From positions 620,001 through 684,000 of the forward strand of contig CAVPAL010000023.1 of NCBI GenBank assembly GCA_963701435.1: a stretch of 64,000 bases of DNA, given 5' to 3'. Each line of letters starts with the position of its first letter. The first letter of the stretch is position 1. The notes under the pieces are model-generated. The model did not search any database, was not told the origin of the DNA, and worked only from the letters and a program-made list of their open reading frames with translations. The stretch is from JAACFF01 sp963701435. GTDB lineage: Bacteria > Chloroflexota > Anaerolineae > Promineifilales > Promineifilaceae. Below, one piece after another: positions 8,707-17,450 of the stretch. The position numbers were made by a program, and so were the translations under genes.

Positions 8707-10292
8707 GATTCTGCCTCTCCCCACATATTAGTGTAACGGAATTGGAATAAGGTGATGACAACGACAACAGCGAAGATGATGATCGTGATCGCCGAAGCGA
8801 AACCAAAATCAGCACCACGCGCGCCGCCAAACGCCAATTTGTAGACATAACTAATCAAAATATCCGTATGTCCCACTGGCGTTGCGGCGCCGGCGATTGG
8901 GGGGCCACCATTATTGTACAAGAAGATCACGTTGAAATTGTTGAAGTTAAAGACGTAAGATGCCACCAACAAAGGCCCAACGGCTACTAAAAGTAAAGGT
9001 AGGGTCAGTTGCCAGAATTTATGCCAGGCGTTGGCGCCATCAACATCGGCGGCGCTATAAATATCATCAGGGATACCTTGTAGTGCGCCGCTGCATACCA
9101 GCATGAAATAGGGATAGCCCAACCAGAGATTGACAATCAGGATGCCAACTTTGGCCCAAAAGGGGCTGTTAAACCAGTCTGGTGATGATCCGAATATCTG
9201 TACCAAGGTTTGGTAAATAACGCCAAAGGGTTCCCAAAACATACCGCGCCAAACGAGGATGGTGACCAGGCTGGGAATGGTATAGGGAATGATCAACAAG
9301 GAACGAATGACCCGGTTGGCTGGCAAATCATTAAAAAGCATTGCCGTAAAAAGCCCCAGGAAAAAGGTGGTCAGGACGGTGATGAGCGGGAAAATGAAAT
9401 TCCATATGGTGACCAGCACCAAAGGTCCGCCAATCGCCGGGCTAGAGAAGAATTTGGTGAAATTTGAAAGCCCTATGAATACCCAAAACCCTGGTGGAAC
9501 TCTAGAGCCATCTTCAGCTGTCCAGGTTCCGTTAACCGGCACATATACGGTCCCTGTAGACAAATCCGTCATCGTATCAGTTGTTTCATCGTAGACGTAA
9601 CGCTGTTGAGTTTGGGCTGCCCGATCGAGACTATCGACCTTGACAAAATCTGGCTCTTCACCAAAATCGATAGCACCCAACTGGTCGATAATTGCTATCG
9701 TTTGTAGGCGCGGGATTGCTTTATAACCTTCAATTTCTAGCGGTACGCCGTTACTATCCAGTTCGCCATATTCAGCAGGATCAGTCACGGGAACGAGGGC
9801 CTCACCTGGTCTGGCCAAAAAAGTTTCACCAGCAGCGTTTGTCAACCATAATAAATAATCATTATCTGCGTTCTGGTAGGCAATCCAGGTAAATGCTTCG
9901 CCTATTTCCGGCAGATAGGTCTGACCCTCCAAAGAGTCAATAGATTGCTGCTTAGTCAGTAGATGGCCATCACCGTAATTGGTAAAGGCGATAAAAACTG
10001 TATAGAGGATGGGGTAGATGGTTAACAGGGTCATTAATGATAAGCCAATGACCATCCAGCGCAAGGGATACATACCCTCTCGCAGCAAGACTAAGTTAAC
10101 AAAAATAGTGATAAGCACCAGGATGCTGCCCAAAGGCCAAAAGCCATCAAGAAACATATTGGTGATTAACCAAATCGCCATAATATCAAATACAGCCAGA
10201 AGAATTAGCCGCAGGAACATACCCGATATTGTCACCGTGGGTTTGTCTTTTTTGGGTTCTTCTGGGGTATCTACCATTAATGAGCTACTCAT
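8703..10292 (-). CDS. malF: maltose/maltodextrin-type ABC transporter permease (MalF-like)
   Basis: 529 residues from ATG 10292, preceded at good spacing by GGAGGGAAAGG, which decides against the upstream ATG at 10307. After three or four N-terminal membrane spans there is a large extracytoplasmic insertion (about residues 110-270), corresponding to the P2 region of MalF that contacts the binding protein. The EAA loop DIYSAADVDGANAWHKFWQL lies near residue 420. The insertion supports a maltose/maltodextrin role more specifically than for other CUT1 permeases. It forms an operon with malG downstream and malE upstream. Confidence 0.9.
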   Translation of the reverse strand: MSSSLMVDTPEEPKKDKPTVTISGMFLRLILLAVFDIMAIWLITNMFLDGFWPLGSILVLITIFVNLVLLREGMYPLRWMVIGLSLMTLLTIYPILYTVFIAFTNYGDGHLLTKQQSIDSLEGQTYLPEIGEAFTWIAYQNADNDYLLWLTNAAGETFLARPGEALVPVTDPAEYGELDSNGVPLEIEGYKAIPRLQTIAIIDQLGAIDFGEEPDFVKVDSLDRAAQTQQRYVYDETTDTMTDLSTGTVYVPVNGTWTAEDGSRVPPGFWVFIGLSNFTKFFSSPAIGGPLVLVTIWNFIFPLITVLTTFFLGLFTAMLFNDLPANRVIRSLLIIPYTIPSLVTILVWRGMFWEPFGVIYQTLVQIFGSSPDWFNSPFWAKVGILIVNLWLGYPYFMLVCSGALQGIPDDIYSAADVDGANAWHKFWQLTLPLLLVAVGPLLVASYVFNFNNFNVIFLYNNGGPPIAGAATPVGHTDILISYVYKLAFGGARGADFGFASAITIIIFAVVVVITLFQFRYTNMWGEAES

Positions 10293-10313
10293 AGCCTTTC
10301 CCTCCAAATAGAC

Positions 10314-10349
10314 AAAAGCCGAGGACGTTTTTTAACATCCTCGGCTTTT
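10314..10349 (-). terminator. strong hairpin between malE-like and malF-like genes
   Basis: Perfect 12-bp arms AAAAGCCGAGGA and TCCTCGGCTTTT enclose a 12-base loop. On the minus strand the stem ends in UUUU. In mal-type operons such a hairpin after the binding-protein gene works as a partial terminator or 3'-end stabiliser, giving more binding protein than permease. That role is inferred from position. Confidence 0.6.
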
Positions 10350-10390
10350 ACACAATTTATAAAGTCATAGCTAAACCTAGTGTAACTGTT

Positions 10391-10432
10391 CAGACCTGAC
10401 AGATTTCTACCAGATGGAAACCAGTCAGGTCT
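10391..10432. repeat. imperfect palindrome of the GACCTGAC/GTCAGGTC type
   Basis: The arms GACCTGAC (10393-10400) and GTCAGGTC (10424-10431) lie just after the malE stop codon. A related palindrome with GTCAGGTTT and AAACCTGAC arms and the same GGTCTTGA tail occurs at 45543-45600, suggesting a dispersed intergenic repeat. Confidence 0.5.
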
Positions 10433-10458
10433 TGAGGGGTTGAACGGTTACATCTTGA

Positions 10459-11832
10459 TTATTGGCCAATTGCTTCGCGGATCTGGTTAGCACCATTGGT
10501 CAATGCTTCTTCTGGAGTTTGTTCACCGTTCATAATAAGCTGAACTGAAGAACCCCAGGAATCCCAAACAGCGCCCATTTCGGGGATGTTAGGCATTGGC
10601 GAGGCGATGGGTGAGATGGCCGCAAAGCCGGCGAGGTCTACATCATCAACTGTATCCAGTGTGGGGATGAAAGCCGGAATGCGCGGATCCTGTGCAAACA
10701 GTTCGCCCATAAATTCTTCTGTAGCTACAAACTCAGTCAAGAAAGTTTGGGCAAGGAGCGCATTATCGCTAAGCGCATTGACCAGGAAACCACGCGCACC
10801 GAGGAAAGGCGCACCCGGAGCAGTGCCAGTTGGCAGTGGATCTACCGAATAAGGTACACCGCCTTCGCGATAGGCAGTCAAAGCCCATGGCCCGTTGATG
10901 ACAAAAGGTATTTGCCCATCGATGAATTGTGCGTCGGCTGCTGAACCATCAGCGGCGGCAGGCACAAGGCCGTCTTCAACGAGCTTTTGAATGAATTCAC
11001 CGGAAGCGATGAATCCGGGGCTGTCCAGTCCCACATCGGTGGGATCTAAAGCGCCACTTTCATCTGTGCCAAAGATATAACCGCCAAAAGCCGTGTGGAT
11101 GCCATAAATATGGAAGTTGGTGTTGGGGAAAACAGTTCCATTGGCCACTGTGCCTTCGTCCATCAAGGCCTGGCTGACGGCGATAAAATCATCCCAGGTT
11201 TCAATTGGTTCCGGTACCAGGTCAGTATTGCGGAATAAAGCGACATTCTCGGTGGCGTAGGGCAAACCGTATAGTTGACCACCATAGGAAAAGGCGTTTA
11301 ATGAGCTTTCCACAAATTGATCGGACTTGGCGCCAAGATCGACGGGGGCGATTAGGCCACCCTCGATGTAGTTACCAATCTGGTCATGGGCGGTGATGAA
11401 TAAGTCTGGCCCTTCACCGGCGGGAATGGAAACGCGTACCTGATTACCAATTTCGCCAAAGGCGACCTGCTGGATTTCCAATTCGACGCCAATTTGCTCG
11501 GCTACTGAATCTTTCATACCTTCTAATACCGGTGCGGTGACTTCGTCGGCCATGATCACCAGCTTAGCCATAGCAGCTGCTGGTTCTTCGGTCGGTTCTT
11601 CCATGGGTTCTTCAGTCGGCTCTTCCATCGGTTCTTCGGTTGGTTCTTCCATGGGTTCTTCGGTTGGTTCTTCCATCGGTTCTTCGGTTGGCGCTGCTTC
11701 TTCGGCCGGAGCAGCTTCTTCTGCCGGCGCAGCCGGTTCGGGTGTGGGTTCCGCGCTGCCGCCACAAGCGACAAGCATAAGCGCTCCCAGCACCAATACG
11801 GTCAAAATTACATACCATTTTTTGTTTATCAT
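10459..11832 (-). CDS. malE: maltose/maltodextrin ABC transporter substrate-binding lipoprotein (MalE-like)
   Basis: 457 residues from ATG 11832 with GAGGAG a few bases upstream. A lipoprotein signal ends in LMLVACGG. Next comes a long low-complexity linker of Pro, Glu, Met, Thr and Ala (about residues 30-90), then an extracellular solute-binding domain of family 1 (ITAHDQIGNYIEGGLIAPVD; GPWALTAYREGGVPYSVDPLP; FLTEFVATEEFM). The protein would sit anchored on the membrane, bind malto-oligosaccharides and deliver them to MalFG. The linker is built from repeated EEP units and probably acts as a spacer to the cell surface. Confidence 0.9.
   Translation of the reverse strand: MINKKWYVILTVLVLGALMLVACGGSAEPTPEPAAPAEEAAPAEEAAPTEEPMEEPTEEPMEEPTEEPMEEPTEEPMEEPTEEPAAAMAKLVIMADEVTAPVLEGMKDSVAEQIGVELEIQQVAFGEIGNQVRVSIPAGEGPDLFITAHDQIGNYIEGGLIAPVDLGAKSDQFVESSLNAFSYGGQLYGLPYATENVALFRNTDLVPEPIETWDDFIAVSQALMDEGTVANGTVFPNTNFHIYGIHTAFGGYIFGTDESGALDPTDVGLDSPGFIASGEFIQKLVEDGLVPAAADGSAADAQFIDGQIPFVINGPWALTAYREGGVPYSVDPLPTGTAPGAPFLGARGFLVNALSDNALLAQTFLTEFVATEEFMGELFAQDPRIPAFIPTLDTVDDVDLAGFAAISPIASPMPNIPEMGAVWDSWGSSVQLIMNGEQTPEEALTNGANQIREAIGQ
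11580..11695. repeat. in-gene tandem repeat encoding the PTEEPMEEP linker
   Basis: About five units of roughly 24 bases (GGTTCTTCSGTYGGYTCTTCCAT on the plus strand) encode the alternating TEEP/MEEP linker of the malE-like lipoprotein. The copies are nearly identical at DNA level, which favours slippage and length variation between strains. Confidence 0.8.
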
Positions 11833-11845
11833 GAATCTCCTCACT

Positions 11846-11920
11846 TTAAAAATGTAACCTAACTTTTCTGAAAATTTTGCGTTGTTTTAAGCGTTTATTT
11901 TTTGGTCTTTTGAAGCGCAT
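11846..11920 (-). CDS. possible 24-residue basic leader peptide upstream of malE
   Basis: On the minus strand AAAGGAGGTG, an exact complement of the 16S rRNA 3' tail, abuts an ATG at 11920 that opens 24 codons rich in Lys and Arg (MRFKRPKNKRLKQRK...) and stops 13 bases before the malE start. The spacing between GGAGG and ATG is only two bases, short for efficient initiation. The site may instead be a ribosome standby or regulatory site. It is either a translated leader coupled to malE or a coincidence. Confidence 0.3.
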   Translation of the reverse strand: MRFKRPKNKRLKQRKIFRKVRLHF

Positions 11921-12041
11921 CACCTCCTTTCGTGATTTAATCGTGATTTTAAGACGAAAATCTATTTCTGCCAATCTCAGAATGTGAAAAAGGTTTCAAT
12001 GAGTGTATTTTACAAGCAAAATCGCGGCGAATCTTAAGCTA

Positions 12042-13013
12042 CTACTGTGACCAATCTGTTGGTTCTCGATCCCAGCGATGTTTGGCCAGTTCAAGCATGA
12101 GCGCCGCATCCAACGGCTCTGCGTCGCTGTTGGCGATGTTTTGCGCGACGTGATGCAGCTTACGCATGCCGGGAATCACGGTGCTGACCGTTGGTTCGGC
12201 CAAAATGAAACGTAGCGCCATTTCGGCCATCGTCATGCCGGCAGGGACGAGCGGCTTTAGCGCTTCGGCGTGGTCGACACTGGCATTTAAATTCTGCGGC
12301 ACAAAATAGGTGCTGCGCCAATCGTCCGCCGGCCAGGTGGATTCTTTGGTCAGCGAACCGGTGAGGGTACCCTCATCAAATGGCACGCGGGCAATAAAGG
12401 CCACATCATATTCGCGACAGGCCGGAATCAGTTCATCCTGCGGGTTCTGATCAAAAATGTTGTAGATGACCTGTACGGCGTCAATCAGACCACTTTTGAC
12501 GGCCGCGACCCCATTCCACGGCTCCCAGCGGTTTATGCTGACGCCGATGGCGTGGATGACGCCCTGTTCTTTTAGCGCAGCCAGCTTGTGATACCAGCGG
12601 TCGTCGGCAAGCCAGCTATCTTCCCAGGTATGAAACTGGATCAAATCAAAGGATGCAAGCCCGGCATTTTCCAGGCTCAGTTCAACATATTGTTGGATGT
12701 GATCGGGCGGGAAACAATCTTCGAGGGTGTATTCTCGTTTGCTGGGCCATTTGAAGTTTTTGGGTGGTATTTTGGTCGCCGTATACAGCTTTTTAGCTGG
12801 ATTTGCGCGCACGAGCTGACCCAGCAGCCCTTCGCTGTGGCCTTCACCGTAGCCCCAGGCCGTATCGAAAAAATTGCAGCCCAGGTCGACTGCCCGCTGC
12901 AGGGAGCGCATGGATTGTTCATCGTCCGAGCCGGACCAGCCGCCCATGCCCCACATGCCGTATCCAATTTCACTGATTTGCCAATCAGTACGTCCAAAAC
13001 GTCTGTATTTCAT
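12042..13013 (-). CDS. aldo/keto reductase
   Basis: 323 residues; ATG 13013 has GGAGAAAAC immediately upstream. The N-terminus MKYRRFGRTDWQISEIGYGMWGMGGW and the motif LGCNFFDTAWGYGEGHSE (catalytic Asp and Tyr) define a NADPH-dependent aldo/keto reductase; the Lys of TATKIPPKN and the His of IQFHTW complete the catalytic tetrad. The C-terminus (AEPTVSTVIPGMRKLHHVAQN) is the cofactor-binding end. The gene starts 8 bases after pheT, so it is probably co-transcribed with pheST although functionally unrelated. Substrate unknown. Confidence 0.9.
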   Translation of the reverse strand: MKYRRFGRTDWQISEIGYGMWGMGGWSGSDDEQSMRSLQRAVDLGCNFFDTAWGYGEGHSEGLLGQLVRANPAKKLYTATKIPPKNFKWPSKREYTLEDCFPPDHIQQYVELSLENAGLASFDLIQFHTWEDSWLADDRWYHKLAALKEQGVIHAIGVSINRWEPWNGVAAVKSGLIDAVQVIYNIFDQNPQDELIPACREYDVAFIARVPFDEGTLTGSLTKESTWPADDWRSTYFVPQNLNASVDHAEALKPLVPAGMTMAEMALRFILAEPTVSTVIPGMRKLHHVAQNIANSDAEPLDAALMLELAKHRWDREPTDWSQ

Positions 13014-13021
13014 GTTTTCTC

Positions 13022-15556
13022 CTATTCGCGCAGGCGCGCGCCAAGTTGATTGCCGACTTGTTTGAGGATGCGATTGCGCATTTTGGCGACTTCCTTGTCG
13101 GAAAGGGTTTTGTCAGGCGATTGAAAAGTGAGGTGATAAGCCAGACTTTTCTTGCCGGGTGGAATTTGGGCGCCTTCATAGATATCGAATAATGTCACTT
13201 TTTTGAGCAAGAAGCCGCCGGCTCTGAAAACGGCCGTTTCTACATCCACCGCCGCAATATCTTTGTCAACCACCAAGGCCAGGTCTTCGTGTACGGCCGG
13301 ATAGGTTGAGATCGGTTCAAACGGGGCGGCCTGGCCAACGAGCGGCAGAACAGCCTCCAGGTCAATATCCGCTCCCAAAACAGCCTGTTCCTTGCTACGG
13401 CGCAGCTCATATTTTTCCACAACCAGCGGGTGGATTTCACCCATGTGGCCGATCTGTTTACTGCCAAGTAGCAGCCGCGCCGTTCGTCCGGGCCGGTAGG
13501 TGGGGTGACTGGCGGTTTCGTAGGTTACATCCAGATGCAGCGCGCCAAACAAACCTTCCAGCAGCCCTTTTAAATCGAAAAAATCGAGGTAAACGGCCGT
13601 GTTTTGACCCCAGGAATGCAGATAGCGTTGACCTGTCATAACAATGGCAAGCCGCGCTGCCTCATGCGGCAGAATGGCCTCCTCTTCCATTAAGTAGACA
13701 CTGCCAATTTCGAACAGGGCAATACGCTCCTGAAAGCGGCTGTTGCCGGCCGCCACTTCCAACATGGAAGACAAAACTGAGTGACGCATGACGGCTCTGT
13801 CAACCGAAATTGGATTGGTAAGCGTCACATAAGGCCGGTCGTCCGGCCCAACTTTAGCGCTGGGCGGGATTAGATTGGCCTCTTTATCTGCCGAAGTCAG
13901 GCGGTAGGTGATGACCTCCTGCAGGCCTAACTGCACCAACGTGTCGCGAATCAGCTCCTCCGTTTCGAGAGTCGGATTACCGCGTTGGGGCGGCAGCACG
14001 TCGGCCAAAATGGTTGATGGGATATTGTCGTAGCCATACAGACGGCAAACCTCTTCCACCAGGTCATGGGGTCCTTCGATGTCCATGCGGTAATCAGGGA
14101 CGGTCACGTGCAAATGATCGCCATATGGTTTTACCTTGAAAGCCAGCCGCGAGAGCAGCTCTGTTATTTGGGCGGCGGATAAATCGAGACCGCTTAACCG
14201 CCGCACGTAAACCGGGTCCAGTTCAATGGTGACGGTTTCGGGCAGATTGGGATAATAATCGATGATGCCTTTGTATACTGTGCCGCCGGCCAGACGGCGC
14301 ATCAGTTCTGCGGCCCGTTTAGCGCCCAGTAAAGCCTGGCTGGGATGCACGCCGCGGCTGAAACGAAAGGCGGCGTCGGTGTGGATGCCCATACGCGTGC
14401 TGCTGCGGCGGATGTTGATGAAGTTCCAGGCCGCCGCCTCTAGCAGAACATTGTGCGTTTCCGGTTTGATTTCGCTCTCCAGCCCGCCCATGATGCCGCC
14501 GATGCTCAAATAGCCGGCCGGATCGGTGACGAGGATAGTGTAGGGTTCGGGATCATGTTCGATGCCGTCCAGCGTGGTCGTTTTTTCTCCTTCCTGCGGC
14601 AGACGCGTGATAATGTGGATCGGCCCGTCGGGATCATAGTCGTCCGCACGCCTGCGTAAGAAATCAAAATCGAAAGTGTGGTTGGGCTGTCCCATTTCGA
14701 GCATGACATAGTTGCTGATGTCGACAACGACGTTAATCGGCCGCTGCCCGGCCAGGCGCAGGCGGCGCTGCATCCAATAGGGACTCGGTTTTTGTTCCAC
14801 GCCAATGATGACCATGCCCACAAAACGGGGATTCAGGTCGGGGTTTTCGGTCGTGATGCGGACACGGCCGTCTACCGGTGGTCCTTCCATCACAACGTCA
14901 TAATCGGGGGGACGCAGCGGCTGGTCGGTCAGGGCGGCGTATTCGCGCGCGACGCCCACGATAGAGGCGCAGCGCGCAATGTTGGGAATGATGTCGATCT
15001 CGTACACGGCGTCGCCCAGCACATCTTGCAAGGGAGTTCCTACCTGATATGCAGGCGACCATTGGTCTTTGCGCATCAGGATAATGCCCTCGTGTTCTTC
15101 GCTGATGCCCAACTCTTTTTCAGAGCACAGCATGGCGTCGTTGTAGATACCGCGCAACGGCCGTCCCTTCAGCGTTGCCTTTTTCTGGCCTTCTTTGTGC
15201 CCGTCATAGAGAACTGCCCCCTCTAATGCCAGTGGGGAATAAATATCGCGGGCGCTTAAATCGCCCTGACCGACAAATTCAAACAAATTGGGCGCGCCGG
15301 TGACAACTGTTTTGGGCGCGTCTGCGCCGTATTCAACGGTCGCCAGCACCAGTTTGTCGGCGTTGGGATGTTGTTCAACCGAGAGCAGCTTGCTGAGCAC
15401 AATTTTTTCGCGATCCCATTCCAGGTCGGCGCCGGGAATGCCCATCAGCATCGTGTGTTTCACTTCCAGACCGGCGTCGGTCAGAATTTTGTCTACTTCT
15501 GTGATGGATAGATCGACAGTGACATAGTCTTTAAGCCATGAGAGTGGTACAAGCAT
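13022..15556 (-). CDS. pheT: phenylalanine--tRNA ligase beta subunit
   Basis: 844 residues from ATG 15556 (GGAGAAAATTC upstream). The order of domains is N-terminal MLVPLSWLKDYV, an EMAP/tRNA-binding domain (SVEQHPNADKLVLATVEYG), B3/B4 editing region, B5 (LSGLDLSAAQITELLSRLAF), core (YGYDNIPSTI, LTNPISVDRAVMRHS) and C-terminal FDX-ACB anticodon-binding domain (STYPAVHEDLALVVDKDI). With PheS it forms the (alpha-beta)2 enzyme that charges tRNA-Phe. It lies 28 bases downstream of pheS. Length is normal for the bacterial family. Confidence 0.97.
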   Translation of the reverse strand: MLVPLSWLKDYVTVDLSITEVDKILTDAGLEVKHTMLMGIPGADLEWDREKIVLSKLLSVEQHPNADKLVLATVEYGADAPKTVVTGAPNLFEFVGQGDLSARDIYSPLALEGAVLYDGHKEGQKKATLKGRPLRGIYNDAMLCSEKELGISEEHEGIILMRKDQWSPAYQVGTPLQDVLGDAVYEIDIIPNIARCASIVGVAREYAALTDQPLRPPDYDVVMEGPPVDGRVRITTENPDLNPRFVGMVIIGVEQKPSPYWMQRRLRLAGQRPINVVVDISNYVMLEMGQPNHTFDFDFLRRRADDYDPDGPIHIITRLPQEGEKTTTLDGIEHDPEPYTILVTDPAGYLSIGGIMGGLESEIKPETHNVLLEAAAWNFINIRRSSTRMGIHTDAAFRFSRGVHPSQALLGAKRAAELMRRLAGGTVYKGIIDYYPNLPETVTIELDPVYVRRLSGLDLSAAQITELLSRLAFKVKPYGDHLHVTVPDYRMDIEGPHDLVEEVCRLYGYDNIPSTILADVLPPQRGNPTLETEELIRDTLVQLGLQEVITYRLTSADKEANLIPPSAKVGPDDRPYVTLTNPISVDRAVMRHSVLSSMLEVAAGNSRFQERIALFEIGSVYLMEEEAILPHEAARLAIVMTGQRYLHSWGQNTAVYLDFFDLKGLLEGLFGALHLDVTYETASHPTYRPGRTARLLLGSKQIGHMGEIHPLVVEKYELRRSKEQAVLGADIDLEAVLPLVGQAAPFEPISTYPAVHEDLALVVDKDIAAVDVETAVFRAGGFLLKKVTLFDIYEGAQIPPGKKSLAYHLTFQSPDKTLSDKEVAKMRNRILKQVGNQLGARLRE

Positions 15557-15584
15557 GAATTTTCTCCGTAGGACGTTTGTGGTT

Positions 15585-16610
15585 TTAGAATTGTTGCAGG
15601 AACCGTAAATCATTCGCCCAGAAATGGCGAATGTCGTCGATGCCATATTTCAGCATGGTGATGCGTTCTGGTCCCAGACCGAAGGCGAAGCCAAAGTACA
15701 CTTCAGGATCATAGCCGCCGTTGCGCAAAACGGTGGGATGCACCATGCCGCAGCCCAAAATTTCCAGCCAGCCGGTGTGTTTGCAGACCTGGCAGCCTTC
15801 GCCGTCGCACAGAAAACAACTGACGTCCATTTCGGCGCTGGGTTCGGTGAAGGGGAAGTAGCTGGCGCGGAAGCGAGTTTGCCGTTCTGCGCCAAATAAA
15901 CGGCGTGCAAATTCGGTCAGCGTGCCTTTCAGATCGGCAAAGGTGATGTTGTGACCGACCGCAAGCCCTTCAACCTGGGTGAATTGGATTTCACTGCGCG
16001 TTGTGATTTGCTCGTTGCGGTAACACATGCCGGGCAAGATCACGCGCACCGGTTCAGGATGGTATTCTTGCATGGCGCGAATTTGACCTGCGCTGGTGTG
16101 GGTGCGCAAGATTACGTCTTTTTGGCTGGTGTAGAAGGTGTCTTGCATGTCGCGCGCCGGATGGTGGGGCGGGAAGTTGAGCAGTTCGAAGTTGTAGGCG
16201 TCGGTTTCGACATCCGGGCTGCGGTAGATTTGGAAGCCCATGTCGCCGAAGATGCGGTAGATTTCGCGCAAGGTTTGGGTGATGACGTGCAGGCCGCCGC
16301 GCGCCCGTGGTCGTCCCGGCAGCGTGACGTCAATGGCCGTTGCGGCAATTTTTGTTTCCAGTTCCAGCGCTTTTAATTCGGCCTGCCGGCTTTCGTAGGC
16401 GGCTTGAAGCTGTTCTTTGACCTGGTTGAGCTGCTTGCCGAAAATCGGCCGTTCCGCGGCTGAAAGTGAGCCAACCTGGCGCGTGAGCAGATAAACCTGC
16501 CCTTTTTTGCCCAGATTTTCACGGTACCAGCTTTCGAGAACGGCCGTATTTTGCGCCGCCTCCAGGCTTTTTAAAGCATCCTTGTAAATAGCATCCAGTT
16601 GTTCAAGCAT
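15585..16610 (-). CDS. pheS: phenylalanine--tRNA ligase alpha subunit
   Basis: 341 residues from ATG 16610 with AGGGAAGG upstream. It carries the class II core: HPARDMQDTFY (motif 2 approach), CYRNEQITTRSEIQFTQVEG, and the C-terminal AFGLGPERITMLKYGIDDIRHF (motif 3). An N-terminal coiled coil binds tRNA. It is first in the pheST operon, and the 210-base leader in front of it carries a phenylalanine attenuator (separate entries). Confidence 0.97.
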   Translation of the reverse strand: MLEQLDAIYKDALKSLEAAQNTAVLESWYRENLGKKGQVYLLTRQVGSLSAAERPIFGKQLNQVKEQLQAAYESRQAELKALELETKIAATAIDVTLPGRPRARGGLHVITQTLREIYRIFGDMGFQIYRSPDVETDAYNFELLNFPPHHPARDMQDTFYTSQKDVILRTHTSAGQIRAMQEYHPEPVRVILPGMCYRNEQITTRSEIQFTQVEGLAVGHNITFADLKGTLTEFARRLFGAERQTRFRASYFPFTEPSAEMDVSCFLCDGEGCQVCKHTGWLEILGCGMVHPTVLRNGGYDPEVYFGFAFGLGPERITMLKYGIDDIRHFWANDLRFLQQF

Positions 16611-16678
16611 AAAAACCTTCCCTGCGATTGATGATTTGCCGGGTGCGAATCGTAAATCAAAAATTGAAAATCGCCAAT

Positions 16679-16708
16679 AAAAAAGACGCGGTTGTGAGGC
16701 CGCGTCTT
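16679..16708 (-). terminator. rho-independent terminator of the pheST attenuator
   Basis: The minus-strand stem AAGACGCGG / CCGCGTCTT (16700-16708 pairing with 16683-16691) has an 8-base loop and is followed by six U residues. It lies between the Phe-rich leader peptide and pheS, in the position of the attenuator terminator in E. coli pheST. High charged tRNA-Phe would let this stem form and stop transcription. Confidence 0.8.
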
Positions 16709-16739
16709 GGTGAATTCGTCGTTTCTGCTTTGGCTTTAC

Positions 16740-16820
16740 TCAGGCAGAAGCAACCTCCTCCGACCTTGCGGCGTTGGTGGTTGTAAAGCGAAAGCTAAAA
16801 AACATCACATGTTTGTGCAT
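16740..16820 (-). CDS. phenylalanine attenuator leader peptide (PheM-like)
   Basis: A 26-codon frame from ATG 16820 to TGA 16740 has four Phe codons within six (FFSFRF, all TTT) at codons 7-12. This is the hallmark of a ribosome-stalling leader peptide for the phenylalanyl-tRNA synthetase operon. No Shine-Dalgarno sequence precedes it. The predicted promoter places the transcript start within a few bases of this ATG, so the peptide may be translated from a leaderless mRNA. Downstream, the region 16709-16740 is available to form an antiterminator when the ribosome stalls. It has no sequence similarity to E. coli PheM except for the Phe run. Confidence 0.75.
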   Translation of the reverse strand: MHKHVMFFSFRFTTTNAARSEEVASA

Positions 16821-16822
16821 GA

Positions 16823-16858
16823 TGGGGGCATGGTAGCATCTTGACCTGCTGCTGTCAA
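16823..16858 (-). promoter_or_regulatory. sigma-70-type promoter of the pheST leader
   Basis: A perfect -35 TTGACA (16858-16853) is separated by exactly 17 bases from a -10 TACCAT (16835-16830). The expected transcription start (about 16823) lies only a few bases before the leader-peptide ATG at 16820. The remaining sequence up to 17054 contains no recognisable gene. Confidence 0.7.
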
Positions 16859-17054
16859 GCATTTTTTGTATCGTAGAACATGTAAAGTATCATACGCCTG
16901 GATATCATGCAGCATCTCAACCTGTGTTAGCAATATATCGACAGACTGGCATCCATCAAATTCCAAATTATGCTACAATTTCTCAATCGGTGGTCAGATG
17001 AGATTATCACCAACCCATATGACGGAGGTCTGGAGTAAGCGGTAGAATTACCGC

Positions 17055-17450
17055 ATGAAAGAAAAAAATCACCCCAGACCCCCTTTGGAAAGTTTAACAT
17101 GTGTCAACCCGGATTGCGATCTGTACGGTCAAAAAGGCGGCACAAACTTGCTCATTAGAAAAATATATGGCCGTGACCAAATTCGTTATTTGCGCTGTCG
17201 TTGTTGCCAAGAAGAATTCAGCGAACGCAAAAACACGGCCTTGTGGAACAGCAAAATTCCAGAGGAAAAAGCGGTTTCGGTAGCTGAACATCTGGCCGAT
17301 GGCTGTAGGCTCAAGAGCACAGCCCGCCTGGTCAAAGTAGACCCAAGTACCGTCCGGCGTTTGAATCAGAAAGTTGGGAGACATGGCCAACAATATCATG
17401 ACCAAGAAGTACAAGATGTATCCGTTACCGAACTGCAAGCTGATGAATGA
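17055..17450 (+). pseudogene. IS1-like transposase, N-terminal zinc-ribbon/HTH part, truncated
   Basis: 131 residues begin with a zinc-ribbon pattern (CVNPDCDLYG ... YLRCRCCQEEFSERKNT) and continue into a helix-turn-helix (LKSTARLVKVDPSTVRRLNQKVG), as in InsA/InsAB' of IS1-type elements. The frame ends at VTELQADE, just where the catalytic DDE domain (usually ..ELQADELY..) should begin. The next bases are the terminal repeat of an IS3-family element, so insertion of that element truncated this gene. GCGGTAGAATTACCGC just before the start is a short hairpin. Confidence 0.7.

Noticed and set aside
11537..11857. Plus-strand Ser/Gly repeat protein opposite malE
   Set aside because: It is the mirror of the PTEEPMEEP linker repeat, not an independent gene.
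16679..16860. T-box riboswitch upstream of pheS
   Set aside because: No specifier loop or T-box sequence was seen; the Phe-rich leader peptide and terminator explain the region better.
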